Shown here: piece after piece, positions 31,378 to 41,112 of the stretch | Numbering within the stretch: the stretch's first letter is position 1 | Layout of the letters: every line of letters begins with the position of its first letter | From: Burkholderiales bacterium | GTDB lineage: Bacteria; Pseudomonadota; Gammaproteobacteria; Burkholderiales; Burkholderiaceae_C | Direction: 5' to 3' | Assembly: GCA_025363275.1 (NCBI GenBank) | Contig: JANYEE010000260.1 | Location: 21,599 to 85,598, forward strand | Length of the DNA stretch: 64,000 nt | Position numbers and translations under genes: made by a program | Notes under the pieces: model-generated | Database searches by the model: none | Seen by the model: the letters and a program-made list of their open reading frames with translations, nothing else | Told to the model about the DNA's origin: nothing

Positions 31378-32643
31378 ATGGACAAACTACTCATTCGCGG
31401 CGGTCGCACCCTCAAGGGTGAAGTGCTGATTTCCGGTGCCAAAAACGCAGCCCTGCCCGAACTGTGCGCTACGCTGCTAAGCGCCGAGCCCGTCACGCTG
31501 CGCAATGTGCCACGTCTGCAAGATGTGTCTACCATGCTCAAGCTCATTCGCAATATGGGCGTGCAGGTAGACCAGCAGGCCGATGGCACCGTGTTGGTCA
31601 ACGCTGGCACTTTGAACAACCCCGAAGCGCCGTATGAGCTGGTGAAAACCATGCGCGCGTCGGTGTTGGCGCTAGGCCCTTTGCTGGCGCGCTTTGGTCA
31701 TGCCAAGGTGTCCTTGCCCGGTGGCTGCGCGATTGGCTCGCGCCCGGTGGACCAGCACTTGAAAGGCCTGGCGGCGATGGGTGCGGACATCGTGGTGGAA
31801 CACGGCTACATGGTTGCCAAGCTGGCTACGGGACTGAAGCGCCTGAAGGGCGCACGCATTACCACCGACATGGTGACCGTGACTGGCACCGAGAACTTCT
31901 TGATGGCCGCAGCGCTGGCCGATGGCGAAACCATTCTGGAAAACGCCGCCCAAGAGCCCGAGATCCCTGACTTGGCCGAGATGCTGATCAAAATGGGTGC
32001 CAAGATCGAGGGGCACGGCTCTAGCCGCATTCGCATTCAGGGCGTGGAAGCCCTGTATGGCGCCAACCACCAGGTGGTGGCCGACCGTATTGAAGCCGGT
32101 ACTTTCTTGTGCGCGGTGGCCGCTACGGGCGGTGATGTGGTGCTCAAGCACGGCCGCGCAGACCATCTCGACGCGGTCATTGAAAAGCTGAGTGAAGCGG
32201 GTGCGACGGTAACAGCGGTGGAGGGCGGAATTCGTGTGCAATCCAGTGGCCGCCTCAAAGCCCAGAGCTTTCGCACCACCGAATACCCTGGCTTCCCCAC
32301 CGACATGCAGGCCCAGTTTATGGCGCTCAACTGCATCTCGCACGGGCACAGCAAGGTCACGGAGACGATTTTTGAGAACCGTTTCATGCACGTGAATGAG
32401 CTAGTGCGTCTGGGTGCCAACATCCAGATCGACGGTAAGATTTCTGTCATCGAAGGTGTCGAGCGCCTGTCGGGTGCCACCGTGATGGCGACCGATCTGC
32501 GCGCCTCTGCGAGCCTGGTGATTGCAGGCCTGGTGGCTGAGGGAGAAACCGTGGTCGATCGCATTTACCACCTCGACCGTGGCTACGACCAGATGGAAGC
32601 CAAGCTGCGCGGCATCGGTGCGGACATCGAGCGAATCAAATGA
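31378..32643 (+). CDS. murA: UDP-N-acetylglucosamine 1-carboxyvinyltransferase
   Basis: [34 protein letters not shown]; 421 aa. Confidence 0.97.
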   Translation: MDKLLIRGGRTLKGEVLISGAKNAALPELCATLLSAEPVTLRNVPRLQDVSTMLKLIRNMGVQVDQQADGTVLVNAGTLNNPEAPYELVKTMRASVLALGPLLARFGHAKVSLPGGCAIGSRPVDQHLKGLAAMGADIVVEHGYMVAKLATGLKRLKGARITTDMVTVTGTENFLMAAALADGETILENAAQEPEIPDLAEMLIKMGAKIEGHGSSRIRIQGVEALYGANHQVVADRIEAGTFLCAVAATGGDVVLKHGRADHLDAVIEKLSEAGATVTAVEGGIRVQSSGRLKAQSFRTTEYPGFPTDMQAQFMALNCISHGHSKVTETIFENRFMHVNELVRLGANIQIDGKISVIEGVERLSGATVMATDLRASASLVIAGLVAEGETVVDRIYHLDRGYDQMEAKLRGIGADIERIK

Positions 32644-32728
32644 CGGCCCCCACGCTTGCTACTCCGTGTACGGCGCTACCCCCCGAGGAGGCCCTCACCC
32701 CTTGGGGCGGCCCTGCGGCGTTCACGCC
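32643..32728 (-). repeat. Dispersed intergenic repeat, family 2, copy A (murA/hisG spacer)
   Basis: ggcccccacgcttgctactccg...ctaccccccgaggaggcc...ccttggggcggcc; inverted relative resides at 36886-36933. Confidence 0.6.
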
Positions 32729-33388
32729 ATGAATGTTGAGACCATGATCACGCTCGCACTCTCCAAAGGCCGCATTTTTGAAGAAACCCTGCCGCTGTTG
32801 AAAGCGGCGGGCATTGAGGTGTTGGACGACCCGGAAAAGTCCCGCAAGCTGATTCTGGACACCAACTTGCCCGGCGTGCGAGTGCTGGTGGTGCGCGCGA
32901 CCGATGTACCGACCTACGTGCAATACGGGGGTGCTGATCTGGGCATTACGGGCAAAGACACGCTGCTGGAGCACGGTAGCCAGGGCCTATACCAGCCGCT
33001 GGATTTGCAAATCGCCAAGTGCCGCATCAGTGTGGCCGCGCGTGCAGACTTTGACTACGCTTCGGCTGTGAAGCAGGGCTCGCGCCTGAAGGTGGCCACC
33101 AAGTATGTGGCCATTGCCCGCGACTTCTTCGCCTCCAAAGGCGTGCACGTGGATCTGATCAAACTCTACGGCAGTATGGAACTGGCACCGTTGGTCGGCA
33201 TGGCGGACGCCATCGTTGATCTGGTGTCTACCGGCAACACGCTCAAGGCTAACAATCTGATTGAGGTGGAGCAGATTATGGAAATCAGCTCGCGCCTGGT
33301 GGTGAACCAGGCCGCGCTCAAACTCAAACGCGAACCCTTACGCCGAATCATTGATGCTTTTGCGCAGGCTACTGCCGCGCAGACTTAA
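32729..33388 (+). CDS. hisG: ATP phosphoribosyltransferase
   Basis: [25 protein letters not shown]; start moved to ATG 32729 (ORF-track N-terminus translates murA tail and repeat). Confidence 0.96.
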   Translation: MNVETMITLALSKGRIFEETLPLLKAAGIEVLDDPEKSRKLILDTNLPGVRVLVVRATDVPTYVQYGGADLGITGKDTLLEHGSQGLYQPLDLQIAKCRISVAARADFDYASAVKQGSRLKVATKYVAIARDFFASKGVHVDLIKLYGSMELAPLVGMADAIVDLVSTGNTLKANNLIEVEQIMEISSRLVVNQAALKLKREPLRRIIDAFAQATAAQT

Positions 33389-33390
33389 AG

Positions 33391-33463
33391 TTTTAATTGC
33401 TATGAAATTAGTAGCTGCTCCCGCACATCTATCAACGGCTAGCAGCCAATTTGAGGCTGAATT
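33391..33463 (+). repeat. Dispersed repeat, family 1, copy B, overlapping the hisD start
   Basis: aattgctatgaaattagtagctgctcccgc...ggctagcagccaatttgaggctgaatt; same core as copies A, C, D, E. Confidence 0.55.
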
Positions 33464-34718
33464 CAAAGCCCGCCTGCATTGGGCTGCCGACACCGATGCG
33501 TCCATTGAGACCAGCGTGGCGGCTATTTTGCAAGACGTGCAAGGGCGCGGCGATACAGCGGTGCTGGAGTACACCGCCCGCTGGGACCATGTGCAGGCCG
33601 CCACGGTGGCCGAGCTGGAGCTGACCCAGGCCGAACTCAAAGCCGCGTTTGACAGCATTCCCGCACAGCAGCGCATCGCCCTGGAAGCCGCGGCCAAACG
33701 TGTGCGCACCTACCACGAAGCGCAGAAAAAAGCCTCGGGCGAGAGCTGGAGTTACCGCGATGAAGACGGCACATTGCTGGGCCAGAAGGTTACGCCGCTA
33801 GACCGCGTCGGCATTTATGTGCCTGGTGGCAAGGCCGCCTATCCGTCGTCGGTGTTGATGAACGCCATACCCGCCCATGTGGCCGGCGTGGGTGAAATCA
33901 TCATGGTCGTGCCAACTCCCAGGGGTGAAAAGAACGCCCTGGTGTTGGCTGCCGCTTATGTGGCTGGCGTCACCCGCGCCTTCACCATTGGTGGTGCGCA
34001 GGCGGTGGCCGCGTTGGCCTATGGCACAGAGAGCATCCCTGCCGTGCACAAGATCACTGGCCCCGGCAATGCCTATGTGGCTGCTGCCAAGCGCCGCGTG
34101 TTCGGCACCGTGGGCATCGACATGATTGCCGGCCCAAGTGAGATTTTGGTGTTGGCCGACGGCACTACGCCGCCCGACTGGGTGGCCATGGACTTGTTCA
34201 GCCAAGCGGAACACGACGAACTGGCGCAGAGCATTCTGCTGTGCCCCGACGCCGCCTATATCGCCCAAGTGCAAGAGAGTATCAACCGCCTGCTGCCCGA
34301 CATGCCCCGCGCCGAGATCATTGCCAAAAGCCTGACCGACCGTGGCGCACTGATATTGACCCGCAGTATGCAAGAGGCCTGTGAGATCAGTAACCGCATT
34401 GCGCCGGAGCATTTGGAGGTGTCCAGTCAAGATCCGCATAAGTGGGAGCCCCTGCTCAAACACGCGGGCGCCATCTTCTTGGGTGCGTTCACCAGCGAAT
34501 CTTTAGGCGACTACTGCGCTGGCCCCAACCACGTGCTGCCCACCAGCGGCACGGCCCGCTTTAGCAGCCCGCTGGGTGTGTATGACTTCCAAAAGCGCAG
34601 TAGCCTGATTGAGGTGAGCGAGCAGGGCGCGCAGACGCTGGGCCAGATTGCCAGCGTGTTGGCCCATGGCGAAGGCCTGCAGGCCCACGCCAGAGCGGCC
34701 GAGATGCGACTCAAGTAA
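33402..34718 (+). CDS. hisD: Histidinol dehydrogenase
   Basis: [43 protein letters not shown] 33402 within a repeat-like sequence. Confidence 0.96.
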   Translation: MKLVAAPAHLSTASSQFEAEFKARLHWAADTDASIETSVAAILQDVQGRGDTAVLEYTARWDHVQAATVAELELTQAELKAAFDSIPAQQRIALEAAAKRVRTYHEAQKKASGESWSYRDEDGTLLGQKVTPLDRVGIYVPGGKAAYPSSVLMNAIPAHVAGVGEIIMVVPTPRGEKNALVLAAAYVAGVTRAFTIGGAQAVAALAYGTESIPAVHKITGPGNAYVAAAKRRVFGTVGIDMIAGPSEILVLADGTTPPDWVAMDLFSQAEHDELAQSILLCPDAAYIAQVQESINRLLPDMPRAEIIAKSLTDRGALILTRSMQEACEISNRIAPEHLEVSSQDPHKWEPLLKHAGAIFLGAFTSESLGDYCAGPNHVLPTSGTARFSSPLGVYDFQKRSSLIEVSEQGAQTLGQIASVLAHGEGLQAHARAAEMRLK

Positions 34719-34795
34719 TCGCGTGGGTTAATCCCGCAGGACCAGCGCCGTTTGGCAAACGGCGTAAGAATGCAGGCGTTCACGAGACCAATGCC

Positions 34796-35182
34796 ATGCC
34801 CCAAATACACCGCCCCCTTTTTACTTTGAACGTGCTGCGCACTGCTGCGGCTACCGTAGCGCTTGGCCTGGCTTGCGGCGCCGCGTCGGCCATGACCCTG
34901 CGTCAAATGCGCGCGCTGGAAAAGTCGGACAAAAAGCAAGGCGAGAACTACATCAACTACTACTTGGTTGGCGCGATGGAGGGCGCACTCGAAGCGCACA
35001 CCCAGGCCGTTCGCAACGGCGCCAAACCCAGCATCTGCCTGAATGGTCGCCGTTTGGAGCCGCACATGGCGCGCAGCCTGTTTGACACGGAACTCCAACG
35101 CAATGAGGGCGTCTACGAAGCGGACATGTCGGTGCAACTGGTGTTGACCAATGCCTTGGTCGCGGTGTACGCCTGCCCATGA
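34796..35182 (+). CDS. Small secreted protein, architecture resembling the Rap1a/Tai family
   Basis: Signal peptide to ASA, INYYLVGAMEGALEAH, Cys in SICLNGRRLEP and C-terminal AVYACP. Confidence 0.55.
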   Translation: MPQIHRPLFTLNVLRTAAATVALGLACGAASAMTLRQMRALEKSDKKQGENYINYYLVGAMEGALEAHTQAVRNGAKPSICLNGRRLEPHMARSLFDTELQRNEGVYEADMSVQLVLTNALVAVYACP

Positions 35183-35195
35183 GCGCAACGAAGTG

Positions 35196-35266
35196 TTGGT
35201 GCTATAAAAATAATAGCAACACAGGTAATAAATTCAAGGGCCTCAGCCCGATTTGACTTCAGAAAT
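35196..35266 (+). repeat. Dispersed repeat, family 1, copy C
   Basis: gctataaaaataatagcaacacaggtaataaattcaagggcctcagcccgatttgacttca; aligns to reverse complement of copy D. Confidence 0.65.
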
Positions 35267-35407
35267 ATCCAAAATCGCTGAAAAATACCCCCAGAGCCTG
35301 CCGCTCAGCCCCGTCGGCAGGTTCTGATACGCGCGCGCAGCGCAGGGCGCGTGGATATTGGGGACAATCCTGCATAGCCGTCCTTTCACCTCCCAAGAGT
35401 CAGTCCC

Positions 35408-36607
35408 TTGCTCCAACTTGCCCCTTACAAAGCCCTGTTTTCTGACCGTGAACTCAAGCGCATCGTTTTATCCTCCATCCTGCCGCGCCTCCCCGCAGGT
35501 ATCAATGGGCTCTCGCTGACCCTGTTGGTGCAGTCGTTGTATGGCTCGTTTGCGGTCGGTGGCACGGTGAGTGCGGCCTATCTCATGGCGTTAGGGGTTG
35601 CATCACCCTTGCTCGGGCGCTTTGTGGACCAGCGCGGGCCACGCGCGGCCATGCTACCGTTTGGTATCGCCCACGCGCTCGCGCTGGCCTTGCTGGTGGC
35701 CGCTGCACTGTTGCGGGTATCGCCATCCTGGCTGATGGTGTTTGCGCTCTTGGCGGGGATGACGTTTCCCCCGGTATCCATGACGGTACGTGCCATGTGG
35801 CGCAAGTCCAAGTTGCCTGACCACACCAAGCAGTTGGGCTTCGCCTTGGAGGGCGTGATCATGGAATCCATCTTTGTGTGTGGCCCTTTGATCGTTAGCT
35901 TTTTCTTGCTATTCAACGCACCGGCCGTGGCTTTGCTATTTTCAGCCTGCGCCACGTTGGTGGGTATCGTGTTTTTTTCGCGCTCGGGTGCCCTGGAGCG
36001 CTGGGGCGACGTCGAACCCGCACAGCGCCATTGGTTGGGGCCACTCAGACTCCTGGGCGTGCGCCGGGCTTTGCTTGTCTCCATGCTGCTGGGCGCCAGT
36101 TTTGGGTTGCAAGAAATTGGCATGATGGCCGTGACTAAAGCGGCCGACAAGCAGGCTGCCGTGGGCTGGTTGTTTGCGGCGTATTCGGTACCGTCGGCTC
36201 TTGCCGGCTTGTTGTACGGCACGCGCCAGTTTGCCTGGCCTCTGAACCGCCAGATGGCGCTGGGGCATGTGTGGATCGCCGCTTTAAGTCTGCTGCTCAC
36301 CCAGGTGTCGTCACTCTGGGTGTTCGCCCTGGGTTGCGCCGTGTGCGGCATGGCCGTTGGGCCGGCGATTACTGCAAGCCAAATGCAGCTGGGTAAGTTG
36401 ACAACGGCCGAGTACACCACCGAAGCCTTCACCTGGAGCATGACGCTGTTCATGGTGGCATTGGGCGCCGCATTTGCCTGTGGCGGCTGGCTTGTGGACA
36501 CCTACGGTGTGGGTGCACCCATGTTCTGCGCCGCATGCACCGCGAGCCTGGGCGCGCTGATGTGCTTGCGCGTCCCGGAGATCTTTGCGCCCCAGACGGC
36601 CGCCTAG
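35408..36607 (+). CDS. MFS family transporter (TTG start)
   Basis: 399 aa, about 12 TM; RLPAGINGLSLTLLVQSLYGSFAVGGTVSAAYLMALGVASPLLGRFVDQRGPR. Confidence 0.85.
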   Translation: MLQLAPYKALFSDRELKRIVLSSILPRLPAGINGLSLTLLVQSLYGSFAVGGTVSAAYLMALGVASPLLGRFVDQRGPRAAMLPFGIAHALALALLVAAALLRVSPSWLMVFALLAGMTFPPVSMTVRAMWRKSKLPDHTKQLGFALEGVIMESIFVCGPLIVSFFLLFNAPAVALLFSACATLVGIVFFSRSGALERWGDVEPAQRHWLGPLRLLGVRRALLVSMLLGASFGLQEIGMMAVTKAADKQAAVGWLFAAYSVPSALAGLLYGTRQFAWPLNRQMALGHVWIAALSLLLTQVSSLWVFALGCAVCGMAVGPAITASQMQLGKLTTAEYTTEAFTWSMTLFMVALGAAFACGGWLVDTYGVGAPMFCAACTASLGALMCLRVPEIFAPQTAA

Positions 36608-36636
36608 CGGCTAGGACTCAAAGCTACCCCGGGAAA

Positions 36637-36671
36637 TTACACGAATTTCGTGTAACACGAAATTCGTGTAA
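36637..36671. promoter_or_regulatory. Putative operator of the RHH/PIN toxin-antitoxin module (35-bp palindrome)
   Basis: TTACACGAATTTCGTGT-A-ACACGAAATTCGTGTAA: perfect 17-bp arms, each half itself containing a 15-bp palindrome; ends 10 bp before the antitoxin ATG. Confidence 0.75.
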
Positions 36672-36681
36672 ACTACAAACC

Positions 36682-36903
36682 ATGAAAAACGTCACTATCA
36701 CCGTAGAAGACGCCACCCTGGAGTGGGTGCGCATCGAAGCGGCCAGACGCAACACCAGCGTGTCGCGCCTGGTGGGTGAGATGCTGACCGACAAAATGCA
36801 GTTTGACGATACCTATGCCCGAGCCCAGCGCGATTGGGTGGCGGATACCTCGTCGTTCAGTTCGGGAGGCAAGGCCTACCCGACACGTGGGGGCAGCGAA
36901 TGA
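36682..36903 (+). CDS. Ribbon-helix-helix (VapB-like) antitoxin
   Basis: MKNVTITVEDATLEWVRIEAARRNTSVSRLVGEMLTDKM CopG/RHH motif; ATG 36682; followed by PIN toxin. Confidence 0.85.
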   Translation: MKNVTITVEDATLEWVRIEAARRNTSVSRLVGEMLTDKMQFDDTYARAQRDWVADTSSFSSGGKAYPTRGGSE

Positions 36904-36933
36904 CGCGCAGCGAAGAGCGTGGGGGCCAAGGCG
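36886..36933 (+). repeat. Dispersed repeat, family 2, copy B, spanning the antitoxin 3' end and toxin leader
   Basis: cacgtgggggcagcgaatgacgcgcagcgaagagcgtgggggccaagg; inverted counterpart of the 32643-32728 repeat. Confidence 0.55.
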
Positions 36934-36936
36934 ACC

Positions 36937-37401
36937 ATGGCTAGCGCTTTGCCCGAGGCGGGTGCCATCGTCTTCGTTGACACCAGCGTTTTGCTGGCGG
37001 CCGACGACGCGCATGACGCCACCCAACAAACCCTCGTGCGTGCCTGGATGCAGGCGCTATGGCAGCACCGCGCCGGACGCGTTAGCACGCAGGTCCTCAA
37101 CGCCTACTACGTCGGCGCGACCCGCCACTTCTGTTTGCCCCAGGGCGATGCGCGCGCCAAGCTGCGCCGCATGCAGCTGTGGCAGCCCTGGCAAATTGAC
37201 CACCAGACGGTGGAGACCGCCTGGGGTGTCGAAGCCCGCTTTGGACTGCCGTATTGGGATGCGCTGATCGTCGCCTCCGCCGCCCAAAGCGGGGCCAGCC
37301 ATGTGCTATCGCTGGATTTGCAGCACCAACAGCAAATCGACGGCATCACTATCCTCAACCCCTTGCTGGCCACCCCGGGCGACCTAGGCCTTACCCCATG
37401 A
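36937..37401 (+). CDS. PIN-domain (VapC-like) toxin
   Basis: VFVDTSVLLAADD, VSTQVLNAYYV, LPYWDALIVASAAQSGASHVLSLDLQ: PIN acidic residues; stop TGA overlaps hisC ATG. Confidence 0.88.
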   Translation: MASALPEAGAIVFVDTSVLLAADDAHDATQQTLVRAWMQALWQHRAGRVSTQVLNAYYVGATRHFCLPQGDARAKLRRMQLWQPWQIDHQTVETAWGVEARFGLPYWDALIVASAAQSGASHVLSLDLQHQQQIDGITILNPLLATPGDLGLTP

Positions 37402-38549
37402 CTTCCACTCCCGATACCGACCCCAACGTCACCAGCCTGATCGCCCGCCGCATCCGCCAGGACGTGCAGTCCATGCACGCCTACGCGATTCAAGACAGCG
37501 TGGGAATGGTCAAGCTGGACGCGATGGAAAACCCGCACCGCCTGCCGCCCGAGCTGCAGGCCGAGTTGGGTGCGCGACTGGGTACCCTGGCGTTGAACCG
37601 CTATCCGGACGGCCGGGTGAATGATCTGCGCCGCGCACTGGCCGCCCACGCCGCCATGCCCGCGGGCTTTGACATCATGCTGGGCAATGGCTCGGATGAA
37701 CTGATTTCGCTTTTGGCCATGGCTTGCGACGTGCCCACCGTTCCCGGCCAAGCCAAACCCGCCGTGCTGGCCCCGGTGCCGGGTTTTGTGATGTACGCGA
37801 TGAGCGCCGCGCTGCAGGGGCTGGACTTTATTGGCGTGCCCCTGACGCCTAGCTTTGCACTAGACGTGCCCGCCATGGTGCAACGCATTGCGGACCAAAA
37901 GCCCGCCATCGTTTACCTGGCTTACCCTAACAACCCCACCGCCAATTTATGGGATGCGGGCGACATGGCCGAAGTGATTACAGCTGCACGCTCGGCTGGC
38001 AGCATTGTGGCCATTGACGAGGCTTACCAACCGTTTTCCAGCCGCACCTATCTGGATGTGATCCGCTCCGCTCCGGCCGAGAACAGCCATGTGCTGCTGA
38101 TGCGCACCATGAGCAAGTTTGGCCTGGCTGGTGTGCGCATCGGCTACATGATGGGTCCCGCCGCGCTGGTGCAGCAGGTCGACAAATTGCGCCCACCCTA
38201 CAACATTAGTGTGTTGAATTACGAATGCGCGCTGTTTGCGCTGGCCCACCAGGACGTGTTTGCCGCCCAGGCCGCCGACATCCGCGCCCAGCGCGCGCGC
38301 CTGCTGGCCACGTTGGGCGCGACGCCGGGGCTCACCGTGTTTGAGAGCGATGCCAACATGATTCTGGTGCGCATCGACGGTGAGGCCCCTGACCGCGCCC
38401 AAAAAGTCTTCGATGGCATGAAAGCCCGTGGTGTTCTGGTCAAGAACGTTTCTAAAATGCACCCACTGTTGGCGCATTGTTTGCGTTTGACCGTAGGCAC
38501 GGCCTCTGAAAACGACCACATGATTGTTGCCCTGCAAAATTCACTATGA
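37398..38549 (+). CDS. hisC: Histidinol-phosphate aminotransferase
   Basis: [44 protein letters not shown]; start moved to ATG 37398 (ATGA overlap). Confidence 0.95.
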   Translation: MTSTPDTDPNVTSLIARRIRQDVQSMHAYAIQDSVGMVKLDAMENPHRLPPELQAELGARLGTLALNRYPDGRVNDLRRALAAHAAMPAGFDIMLGNGSDELISLLAMACDVPTVPGQAKPAVLAPVPGFVMYAMSAALQGLDFIGVPLTPSFALDVPAMVQRIADQKPAIVYLAYPNNPTANLWDAGDMAEVITAARSAGSIVAIDEAYQPFSSRTYLDVIRSAPAENSHVLLMRTMSKFGLAGVRIGYMMGPAALVQQVDKLRPPYNISVLNYECALFALAHQDVFAAQAADIRAQRARLLATLGATPGLTVFESDANMILVRIDGEAPDRAQKVFDGMKARGVLVKNVSKMHPLLAHCLRLTVGTASENDHMIVALQNSL

Positions 38550-39190
38550 CTACCAATTACCCTTTGACCGAGGTCCCCGATCCTCACAGCGCGGCCAACA
38601 CTGACCGTGTGGCTGAGGTGTCCCGCAACACCGCGGAAACCAAGATCCGCGTGCGCGTCAATCTGGACGGTACGGGCCAGGCGCGCCTGTCCACCGGCAT
38701 TGGTTTTTTTGACCACATGCTCGACCAGATCGCGCGCCACGGCCTGATTGACCTGGACATTGAAGCCGAAGGCGACCTGCACATTGACGGCCACCACACC
38801 GTGGAAGACGTGGGCATCACCCTGGGCCAGGCCTTTCACAAAGCGGTGGGCGACAAAAAGGGCATCCGCCGTTATGGCCACGCCTATGTGCCGCTGGATG
38901 AAGCGCTGTCCCGCGTGGTGATCGATTTTTCGGGCCGCCCTGGCTTGGTGATGGACGTGCCCTTCAAGAGCGGCATGATTGGCGCGTTTGACACGCAGCT
39001 GACCCACGAATTCTTCCAGGGCTTTGTGAACCACGCCTTTGTGACGCTGCACATCGACAACCTCAAGGGCGAAAACGCCCACCACCAGGCCGAGACCGTG
39101 TTCAAGGCCTTCGCGCGTGCGCTGCGCTTTGCGCTGGAGCGCGACCCGCGTGCGCTGGGTACGATTCCGTCGACCAAGGGGAGTTTGTAG
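38546..39190 (+). CDS. hisB: Imidazoleglycerol-phosphate dehydratase
   Basis: [33 protein letters not shown] overlap with hisC. Confidence 0.97.
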   Translation: MTTNYPLTEVPDPHSAANTDRVAEVSRNTAETKIRVRVNLDGTGQARLSTGIGFFDHMLDQIARHGLIDLDIEAEGDLHIDGHHTVEDVGITLGQAFHKAVGDKKGIRRYGHAYVPLDEALSRVVIDFSGRPGLVMDVPFKSGMIGAFDTQLTHEFFQGFVNHAFVTLHIDNLKGENAHHQAETVFKAFARALRFALERDPRALGTIPSTKGSL

Positions 39191-39220
39191 TTGTGAGCCT
39201 TCCCAACGCCATGTTCACCA

Positions 39221-39289
39221 GTTTTGAATCCAAATCGGCCTGGGGCCCTTGTAAATCCTGCCTGAGTAGCTATCAAATTAATAGCGACT
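39221..39289 (-). repeat. Dispersed repeat, family 1, copy D (reverse orientation)
   Basis: ttttgaatccaaatcggcctggggcccttgtaaatcctgcctgagtagctatcaaattaatagc. Confidence 0.65.
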
Positions 39290-39299
39290 GTCTGCCATC

Positions 39300-39956
39300 A
39301 TGAAAAAAGTAGCAGTCGTCGACTACGGTATGGGTAACCTGCGTTCGGTCACCCAGGCTGTGGTGCATGCCGCTGCAGGGTCGGATGTTGAGGTGGTCTG
39401 GGCCCGCACCCCGCAAGAGGTGATGGATGCCGAACGCGTGGTGCTGCCTGGCCAGGGCGGCATGCGCGATTGCATGCGCGAGCTGGTTGATTCCGACATG
39501 TTCGACGCCGTGATGCACGCCGCCGCGCACAAACCGCTGATGGGCGTGTGCGTAGGCATGCAAATGTTGCTGGACCACTCCGAGGAGCTGGACACCCCGT
39601 GCTTGGGCCTGATTCCTGGCGAAGTGGTCAAGTTTGACCTAGTCGGGCAAATTCAGCCTGACGGCAGCCGTTACAAAGTGCCCCAGATGGGTTGGAACCA
39701 GGTCTGGCAGGACACTACAAACGGTGCGCGCCACCCGGTCTGGGGCGAAGTGCCGGACGGTAGTTACTTCTACTTTGTGCACAGCTACTACACCCGACCG
39801 TCTGATGCGCGCCACAGCGCGGGCGTTACGGACTACGGACAACGCTTTTCCAGCGCAATAGCGCGCGATAATATTTTTGCGACGCAATTTCACCCCGAAA
39901 AAAGCGCCGTGCACGGTTTGGCCCTTTACCGCAACTTTTTGCACTGGAATCCCTGA
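39300..39956 (+). CDS. hisH: Imidazole glycerol phosphate synthase subunit HisH
   Basis: [35 protein letters not shown] glutaminase motifs. Confidence 0.97.
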   Translation: MKKVAVVDYGMGNLRSVTQAVVHAAAGSDVEVVWARTPQEVMDAERVVLPGQGGMRDCMRELVDSDMFDAVMHAAAHKPLMGVCVGMQMLLDHSEELDTPCLGLIPGEVVKFDLVGQIQPDGSRYKVPQMGWNQVWQDTTNGARHPVWGEVPDGSYFYFVHSYYTRPSDARHSAGVTDYGQRFSSAIARDNIFATQFHPEKSAVHGLALYRNFLHWNP

Positions 39957-40045
39957 GTTCCCCTTGCCGCATAAAAACGCCGCACGCCACACCACTTTGG
40001 CATTCTGATTTCTTCCGCCTTTTTTCCTCCACCCACTGAAGCACC

Positions 40046-40786
40046 ATGCTTTTAATTCCTGCGATCGATCTCAAAGACGGCCACTGCGTACGCCTCAAAC
40101 AAGGCGATATGGACCAATCCACCACCTTCGGCGAAGACCCTGCGGTCATGGCCCGGCGTTGGGTGGACCAGGGGGCAAGGCGTCTGCACTTGGTAGATCT
40201 GAACGGTGCGTTCGCCGGGCACCCCAAAAACGAGGCCGCGATCCGCAAGATCCTGAAGGAAGTGGGTAGCGAGATTGACGTGCAACTGGGCGGCGGCATC
40301 CGTGACCTGGACACCATCGAGCGCTACCTGGACGCCGGCTTGCGTTTTGTGATCATCGGTACGGCTGCTGTCAAGAACCCTGGCTTTTTGCAGGATGCCT
40401 GTACCGCATTTGGCGGCCACATCATCGTGGGCCTCGACGCACGCGATGGCAAGGTGGCCACCGACGGCTGGAGCAAGCTGACCCGCCACGATGTGATCGA
40501 CCTGGGCAAGAAGTTTGAAGACTACGGCGTCGAAGGCATCATCTACACCGACATCGGTCGCGACGGCATGCTCACTGGCATCAACATCGACGCTACCGTC
40601 AAGCTGGCGCAAGCCCTGACCATCCCCGTGATCGCTTCGGGTGGTTTGTCCAATATGGCTGACATCGAAGCCCTGTGCGAGGTGGAAAGCGAAGGCGTGG
40701 AAGGCGTGATCTGCGGACGTGCGATTTACAGCGGTGATCTGGACTTTCAAAAGGCGCAAGAACGCGCAGATGAATTGAATGGCTGA
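40046..40786 (+). CDS. hisA: Phosphoribosylformimino-5-aminoimidazole carboxamide ribotide isomerase
   Basis: [32 protein letters not shown]. Confidence 0.97.
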   Translation: MLLIPAIDLKDGHCVRLKQGDMDQSTTFGEDPAVMARRWVDQGARRLHLVDLNGAFAGHPKNEAAIRKILKEVGSEIDVQLGGGIRDLDTIERYLDAGLRFVIIGTAAVKNPGFLQDACTAFGGHIIVGLDARDGKVATDGWSKLTRHDVIDLGKKFEDYGVEGIIYTDIGRDGMLTGINIDATVKLAQALTIPVIASGGLSNMADIEALCEVESEGVEGVICGRAIYSGDLDFQKAQERADELNG

Positions 40787-40818
40787 GCCTGAGAGGCTTA
40801 GACGGGTTTCCTCGTTAT

Positions 40819-40842
40819 ACTTGCACCATATTCTGTACAAGT
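40819..40842. promoter_or_regulatory. Putative YefM operator
   Basis: ACTTGCACcatattctGTACAAGT inverted repeat (7/8 match) including hexamer TGTACA, 18 bp before the yefM ATG. Confidence 0.6.
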
Positions 40843-40857
40843 CAAAAAGAGCCAGAT

Positions 40858-41112
40858 ATGAAAGTCGTCACCTACTCCGAAGCCCGCAGCGCCCTGAAAA
40901 CGGTGCTGGACCGCGTGCATGACGACGCCGATGTGACGGTTATCAGTCGCCGCGATGGAGCGGACGCAGTGGTTATGTCTTTGGATCATTACCAAAGCTT
41001 GATGGAAACCATGCATCTGCTGGGCACTCCGGCGAATGCAGCACATTTGGCTAAATCCATTGCGCAGCACAAAGCGGGCAAGCGCACCCGGCGCGCACTG
41101 ATTCAGGCCTGA
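40858..41112 (+). CDS. yefM: YefM/Phd-type antitoxin
   Basis: MKVVTYSEARSALKTVLDRVHDDADVTVISRRDGADAVVMSLDHYQSLMETMHLL. Confidence 0.92.
   Translation: MKVVTYSEARSALKTVLDRVHDDADVTVISRRDGADAVVMSLDHYQSLMETMHLLGTPANAAHLAKSIAQHKAGKRTRRALIQA

Noticed and set aside
34746-34764. CGCCGTTT-ggc-AAACGGCG hairpin after hisD as a rho-independent terminator
   Set aside because: Strong stem but no following T tract; could be structural but terminator call not supported.
35578-36501. 307-aa minus-strand ORF opposite the MFS transporter
   Set aside because: Antisense of a TM-rich gene; no start-site or domain support.
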